Of a DNA stretch of 64,000 nucleotides, positions 60,421-64,000 are shown in pieces. The translations under genes and the position numbers were made by a program. Each line of letters begins with the position of its first letter. Positions within the stretch are counted from its first letter, which is position 1. The notes under the pieces are model-generated. The model saw only the letters and a list, made by a program, of their open reading frames with translations, was not told the origin of the DNA and made no database searches. Location of the stretch: assembly GCF_017876405.1 (NCBI RefSeq), contig NZ_JAGINW010000001.1, forward strand, positions 12,351,203 through 12,415,202, given 5' to 3'. The DNA is from Kibdelosporangium banguiense (lineage in GTDB: Bacteria; Actinomycetota; Actinomycetes; Mycobacteriales; Pseudonocardiaceae).

Positions 60421-60443
60421 TGAGTACGTTGTATCGGTACTCA
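60421..60443. promoter_or_regulatory. Dyad TGAGTAC-N9-GTACTCA
   Basis: Seven-base perfect arms lie 10 bases after the tetR stop and 33 bases before the FKBP start. The sequence differs from the TetR operators upstream. It could be a weak terminator or an operator for the FKBP gene. Confidence 0.4.
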
Positions 60444-60476
60444 AGAAAGCCCTGATTTGTTTTTGGAGGACACGTC

Positions 60477-60848
60477 GTGGCGACGAAGCCCGAAATCGGC
60501 CCGATCACCAGCGCGCCGCCCGCCGACCTGGAGATCGAGGACATCACGGTCGGCGACGGCCCGGAAGCACAGGCCGGCCAGGTCGTGACCGTGCACTACG
60601 TGGGCGTGTCGCACTCGACCGGCAAGCAGTTCGACGCCTCCTGGGACCGTGGTGAGACCTTCCAGTTCCCGCTCGGCGGCGGCCGGGTCATCCAGGGCTG
60701 GGACCAGGGCGTGGCCGGCATGAAGGTCGGCGGCCGGCGCAAGCTGACCATCCCGCCGCACCTGGGCTACGGCGCCCGCGGTGCCGGCGCGGCGATCAAG
60801 CCGAACGAGACCTTGATCTTCGTGGTGGACCTGCTCGGCGTTAACTGA
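60477..60848 (+). CDS. FKBP-type peptidyl-prolyl cis-trans isomerase
   Basis: A 123-residue single-domain cytoplasmic FKBP. Active-site stretches: VVTVHYVGVSHSTGKQFDAS, FPLGGGRVIQGWDQGVAGMK, and IPPHLGYGARGAGAAIKPNE. GTG at 60477 has GGAGG upstream. It assists protein folding at proline bonds. Monocistronic, closed by the hairpin that follows. Confidence 0.96.
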   Translation: MATKPEIGPITSAPPADLEIEDITVGDGPEAQAGQVVTVHYVGVSHSTGKQFDASWDRGETFQFPLGGGRVIQGWDQGVAGMKVGGRRKLTIPPHLGYGARGAGAAIKPNETLIFVVDLLGVN

Positions 60849-60859
60849 GCGTGTGCGCA

Positions 60860-60892
60860 GGCGGGCTTACGCTCCCGGATCGTGAGCCCGCC
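60860..60892 (+). terminator. Hairpin terminator after the FKBP gene
   Basis: Twelve-base arms GGCGGGCTTACG and CGTGAGCCCGCC pair with one G-T wobble around a 9-base loop, starting 12 bases after the stop. Confidence 0.85.
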
Positions 60893-61313
60893 GCATAAAT
60901 CCGGCTCCAAAAGCGACGTTCATCACACGCGCTGTGGCCCCGCCGTGCACGCCCACACACGCGTGCGCTTACGTGTGTGACGGGGTGTCATATCCTCTCC
61001 CGGTCAGTTGACGCTGAGCTGGGTGAAGACTGCTCCTTAGGTCGCCTTTAGCACGTGCGCGCAAGCTTTTACCACGCGACACGACACCGGCACCACAAGA
61101 TCCTGAATAGCGGGACAGTCACTACGACAACCGGGCGAACCAATTGTTACGGCTGTCTCTCTCGGGCGCGGGAACACTGACGATCCCCGAAACGTCTGCA
61201 AGAGTAGAGGTTGCGAACATCGGGTATCCCACCGGCAACATGCCAGGGATGCCAAGTGGTCGCAGCCTGACGAGGGCACCGACCACGGTGCCGGGACGGA
61301 GGGAGCTTTAACC
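60893..61313 (+). other. Long leader/intergenic region before the DUF7455 gene
   Basis: About 420 bases without a supported gene. It contains a perfect dyad CACACACG-N10-CGTGTGTG at 60954-60979 and a hairpin GGCACCG-ACCA-CGGTGCC at 61275-61292, five bases before the ribosome site GGAGGGAG. The latter could affect translation of the small protein. No RNA family was recognised. Confidence 0.5.
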
Positions 61314-61493
61314 ATGAACACCACACTCACCCGCCCCGAACTGACAGCCGCCGATCGCTGCGACCGCTGCGGGGCTGCCGCGCAGGTTCGAGCGATCCTG
61401 CCCTCAGGAGGAGAACTGCTGTTCTGCGGTCACCACGCGCGTGAGCACGAGGCACGCCTGAAGGAGTTGGAGGCAGAGCTGCAGAAGGGCTGA
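61314..61493 (+). CDS. DUF7455-type small zinc-ribbon protein
   Basis: A 59-residue protein beginning MNTTLTRPELTAADRCDRCG. It has CDRCG and FCGHHARE, giving a Cys/His set suited to one zinc ion, and ends in a short charged helix. The pattern matches the DUF7455 family, conserved near sigma-factor genes in actinobacteria. GGAGGGAG lies 9 bases before the ATG. Function unknown; its size and conservation suggest a regulatory or nucleic-acid-binding role. Confidence 0.9.
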   Translation: MNTTLTRPELTAADRCDRCGAAAQVRAILPSGGELLFCGHHAREHEARLKELEAELQKG

Positions 61494-61519
61494 GATCACT
61501 ACGCAGCCACTGACGTAGT

Positions 61520-61548
61520 AAGGGGCGGGACTCAGAGTTCCGCCCCTT
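61520..61548. terminator. Hairpin after the DUF7455 gene
   Basis: Nine-base arms AAGGGGCGG / CCGCCCCTT enclose an 11-base loop, 26 bases after the stop. Followed by CTGCTTG, only a weak U-run. Confidence 0.8.
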
Positions 61549-61634
61549 CTGCTTGTCCTCAGCCCAGTTCGAGGCGGTCCACCAGGCCGGCAGCGGTGAA
61601 GGCCGCCACCAGTTCGTCACGTCCCTCGGTGAAG

Positions 61635-61827
61635 TGGGCCCAGCTCGCGGCCAACACGGCCGACTTGCTCACCAGCCCCGACGCCGAGCGCCTCATCGCG
61701 TGCGATTCCGCACCCTGCAGCCGGTACCTGCTACGGAACGGCCGCCGTCACTGGTGCTCCACTCGTTGCGGCGACCGCGCGCGCCGCCCGCGCCTACGCC
61801 CGGCGCACTCAGCCGAAAGTGGACTGA
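61635..61827 (+). pseudogene. Remnant of a CGNR zinc-finger regulator (frameshifted)
   Basis: The end of a CGNR-type protein is recognisable: ADLLTSPDAERLIACDSAPC, then RRHWCSTRCGDRA. The conserved continuation RAARAYARRTQPKVD and its TGA (61825-61827) lie in another frame. The break is at an alternating CG run (61776-61784): adding one GC restores the reading. The ABATE domain that should precede is absent. A CGNR regulator gene therefore seems to have lost its front and then shifted frame. A sequencing error could explain the shift but not the missing N-terminus. Confidence 0.65.
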
Positions 61828-61831
61828 CGGG

Positions 61832-63007
61832 TCACATGGTGCCCAGGACCGGTTCGAAGGCCAGTTCGGCGGCACCGATCAGTTTGGCGTCGCCACCGAG
61901 CACCGAGGGCACGATCCGGGTTCCGCCGACGGCACGGCTGACCAGGCTCCGGGTCCGGACCTCCCGGCCCACGTCCGCGATCAGCGCGGCGGGCAGTGAG
62001 GTGAACAGGTCGCCCAGCACCACCAGTTCCGGTCCCAGCAGGTTGACGATGTTGACCAGGCCGAGCGCCAGCCAGTCGACGAACTCCGCCAGCTGTTCGC
62101 GGGCCAGCGAGGAATGGGCTGAGAGCTCCTTGAGAGCCGCCACGATGGCTCCCCGGGGCGACCCCTCGGGCAGTTCCAGCGCCCGGCACAGCGCGGCCTC
62201 ACCGATCTCGGTCTCCCAGCAGCCGTGGCTGCCGCAGTAGCAGGGCCGGCCACCGGGCTTGACCACCATGTGGCCGATCTCGCCGAAGTATCCGCTGGTT
62301 CCTCGCAAGGGCGCCCCAGCGGAGATCACGCCGCCGCCCACACCGACATCAGCCGACACGTAGACCGCGTCGGACGCCCCACGAGCGGCTCCGCGAACGT
62401 GCTCGGCCAAAGCGCCGAGCTCGGCGTCGTTGCCCAGCCGCACAGGCATCCCGAGCCCTGTGGAAAGCCACTCACCTAACGGGACATCAGTCCAGTGCAG
62501 GTTCGGCGCCTCGTGCACGAGGCCGTCGGAGCCGCGCACCACACCCGGTACGGACACACCGACGGCAGCCGTCTGCACGGACAGTTCGCCGGCGAGCCAG
62601 CGGGTGGATTCGACGATGTGCGTGACGATCTCATCGGGCTGGCTGGCACGGCCGTACAGGTTCCAGCTGTTACGGCCGAGGATCTGGCCACCGAGTCCGA
62701 CCAGTGCGATCGCGACGCCCTCCACGCGGATGTCGATCGCGAGGACCACCGCTGCGGTGGCCTGTGGCAGGACGAGCAAGGAAGGACGGCCGGCGCCGCT
62801 GCGTTGCAGCGGCACCCGTTCCTCCACGACACCGGCTTCGGCCAGGCCGTCGACCAGCGCCTTGATTGTGCTGCGGTTGAGCCCCAGCTCCGTGGTCAAC
62901 GCCGCGCGGGTGCACGGTCCGTCGATGTGCAGACGCCGCAAGAGTGCGGTTCGGTTGTGCCTGCGTACCTCGTCGGGCCGGGCTCCCGCGATCGGCGAAG
63001 TAGTCAC
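61832..63007 (-). CDS. ROK family transcriptional repressor (XylR-like)
   Basis: A 391-residue sugar-responsive repressor. An N-terminal winged helix (TRAALTTELGLNRSTIKALV) is followed by a ROK domain: GVSVPGVV, the sugar-phosphate loop region DVGVGGGVISAG, and the zinc site in HMVVKPGGRPCYCGSHGCWE. GTG at 63007 is chosen, 8 bases after the permease stop. Located directly downstream of a sugar ABC permease, it likely represses that transport operon until the sugar (xylose or similar) binds. Confidence 0.92.
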   Translation of the reverse strand: MTTSPIAGARPDEVRRHNRTALLRRLHIDGPCTRAALTTELGLNRSTIKALVDGLAEAGVVEERVPLQRSGAGRPSLLVLPQATAAVVLAIDIRVEGVAIALVGLGGQILGRNSWNLYGRASQPDEIVTHIVESTRWLAGELSVQTAAVGVSVPGVVRGSDGLVHEAPNLHWTDVPLGEWLSTGLGMPVRLGNDAELGALAEHVRGAARGASDAVYVSADVGVGGGVISAGAPLRGTSGYFGEIGHMVVKPGGRPCYCGSHGCWETEIGEAALCRALELPEGSPRGAIVAALKELSAHSSLAREQLAEFVDWLALGLVNIVNLLGPELVVLGDLFTSLPAALIADVGREVRTRSLVSRAVGGTRIVPSVLGGDAKLIGAAELAFEPVLGTM

Positions 63008-63015
63008 GACGGCGA

Positions 63016-64000
63016 TCAGGACGTGGCGACCGCCGCACGGCGGCGCGACAGCGCGTCGACCGTAGCCGCGACAAGAAGCACGATGCCAGTGATGATGTTG
63101 ATCTCCGCCGCGCCGTAGTTGAGCAGGCCGAGCCCGTTCTGCACGACCGCGATCACGGTACCGCCGATGACCGCGTCGGTGATCTTGCCCTTGCCACCGA
63201 ACAGCGAGGTGCCACCGATGACCGCGGCACCGACCGCGAACAGCAGCGTGTTCAGCGCACCGGCCTGCGGGTCGACCGAACCGACCTTGGACGAGTACAC
63301 GATCGCGCCGATGGCGGCCAGCGAGGAGCAGACCACGAACACGCTTGCCCGGATCTTCGGCACGTTGATACCGGCACGACGGGCGGCTTCGGCGTTGCCG
63401 CCGACCGCGTAGATGTGCCGGCCGTAGCGCGTGCGGTTGAGGACGTACAGGCCGATGACCATCAGGCCGAGCACGATCGGCACCACGAACGGCACACCCT
63501 CGATCACGATCGCGCTCTGCGACCGGTTGATCGTGAAGACGTACGTGCCGACCACGGCGAGCATCGTCACAGCGGCGACCTTGGCCAGCGCGATCGGCGT
63601 CGGCTGGGTCACCAGGCCGCCGTTGAGGCGCTTGAAGTGCCGGCCCAGCGTCACCGCCGCGTATCCACCGGCCACGATCACGCAGAAGATCCAGCTGCCG
63701 CCGATGGTCAGGTTGCCGTTGGCGACGTCGTTGAGCGTCGGGGACTCCGAGCTGATCGGCAGCGTGCCGCCCTGGCCGATGAGCTTGAGGATCACGCCCT
63801 GCCAGGTGATGAACAGCGCCAGGGTCACCACGAACGACGGCATGCCGATCCGGGCGACCAGGAAGCCGGTGATGGCACCGATCGCCGCGCCGACGCACAG
63901 CGCCAGCAGCATCTCCAGCCACGCGTTCGCGGCGGCACCGGACAGCGTGATGATCAGTGCGACCGCGGAGAGCGCGGCGCCTGCCCAGATGCGCATCAGC
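63016..64000 (-). CDS. Sugar ABC transporter permease, 5'-truncated (XylH/RbsC type)
   Basis: The 328 visible codons lack the start, which lies beyond base 64000. Eight or more hydrophobic helices and signatures such as NRTRYGRHIYAVGGNAEAAR and GGTSLFGGKGKITDAVIGG identify a branched-chain/ribose-type (BPD_transp_2) permease. With the ROK repressor downstream, it is most like a xylose, ribose or related monosaccharide importer. The ATPase and binding protein should lie upstream, outside the window. Confidence 0.93.
   Translation of the reverse strand, partial: LMRIWAGAALSAVALIITLSGAAANAWLEMLLALCVGAAIGAITGFLVARIGMPSFVVTLALFITWQGVILKLIGQGGTLPISSESPTLNDVANGNLTIGGSWIFCVIVAGGYAAVTLGRHFKRLNGGLVTQPTPIALAKVAAVTMLAVVGTYVFTINRSQSAIVIEGVPFVVPIVLGLMVIGLYVLNRTRYGRHIYAVGGNAEAARRAGINVPKIRASVFVVCSSLAAIGAIVYSSKVGSVDPQAGALNTLLFAVGAAVIGGTSLFGGKGKITDAVIGGTVIAVVQNGLGLLNYGAAEINIITGIVLLVAATVDALSRRRAAVATS

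Overview
The window is GC-rich, densely packed actinobacterial chromosome, most likely from a Pseudonocardiaceae-type organism (Amycolatopsis, Lentzea or Kibdelosporangium relatives); the species cannot be fixed from sequence alone. Evidence is the many GTG starts, the strong third-position GC bias, and lineage-typical families (DUF3000, DUF3159, DUF3710, DUF3093, DUF4193, Cei, DUF7455, a conservon, polyphosphate glucokinase, an SigA/HrdB-type sigma factor). From memory, the gene order follows the Mycobacterium tuberculosis stretch Rv2674-Rv2703: msrB, hemQ/hemY/hemE, DUF3000, RNase D, dxs, TRAM methyltransferase, APC permease, ceoB/ceoC, DUF3159, OB-fold, hydrolase, DUF3710, dut, DUF3093, DUF4193, cei, suhB, ppgK, sigA. 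Genes interrupting that backbone are the accessory content.

Layout. 1-1.8 kb: 3' part of hisS, a small membrane protein and msrB. 1.9-5.4 kb: a compact operon of two TIGR04222 membrane proteins (the second with a Gly/Cys tail), a DUF692 multinuclear iron oxidase (MNIO), an SCO6045-like partner and a small lipoprotein. This looks like an uncharacterised peptide-tail modification system and is the most interesting locus. 5.5-10.5 kb: a secreted subtilase, a NIPSNAP protein and a GlxA-type regulator. 10.4-17.6 kb (minus strand): hemE, hemY, a complete conservon (cvnA-B-C-D) and hemQ, so the haem operon is split by a signalling module. 17.7-23 kb: DUF3000, DUF2332, a dipeptidase, an orphan response regulator and RNase D. 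23.1-23.9 kb: a GntR gene followed by an apparent in-frame fusion of ABC ATPase and permease ends. 24-27.4 kb: fadA-fadB with a strong terminator.

27.4-35.8 kb: a Tat-exported PHP protein, DUF72, a secreted I36-type inhibitor, a two-component system, dxs, and a protein with a Pro-rich repeat tail. 35.8-42 kb: aldehyde dehydrogenase, RNA methyltransferase, a KimA-like permease and divergent TrkA-type potassium regulators. 42-47.6 kb: an accessory block with GNAT, AraC and NmrA proteins, then a secreted animal-type haem peroxidase in an operon with a two-component system. 47.6-54.2 kb: conserved backbone genes interrupted by DUF4239, a surface propeller protein and a LysE exporter.

54.2-59.4 kb: cei, a 0.77-kb non-coding stretch with paired DnaA boxes and a dispersed repeat, suhB, ppgK and sigA. 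59.4-60.4 kb: a DUF4260-TetR operon with twin palindromic operators built into its promoter. 60.4-64 kb: an FKBP isomerase, a 59-residue DUF7455 protein, a decayed CGNR regulator, a ROK repressor and the 3' part of a sugar ABC permease. No rRNA, tRNA, CRISPR array or insertion sequence was recognised.
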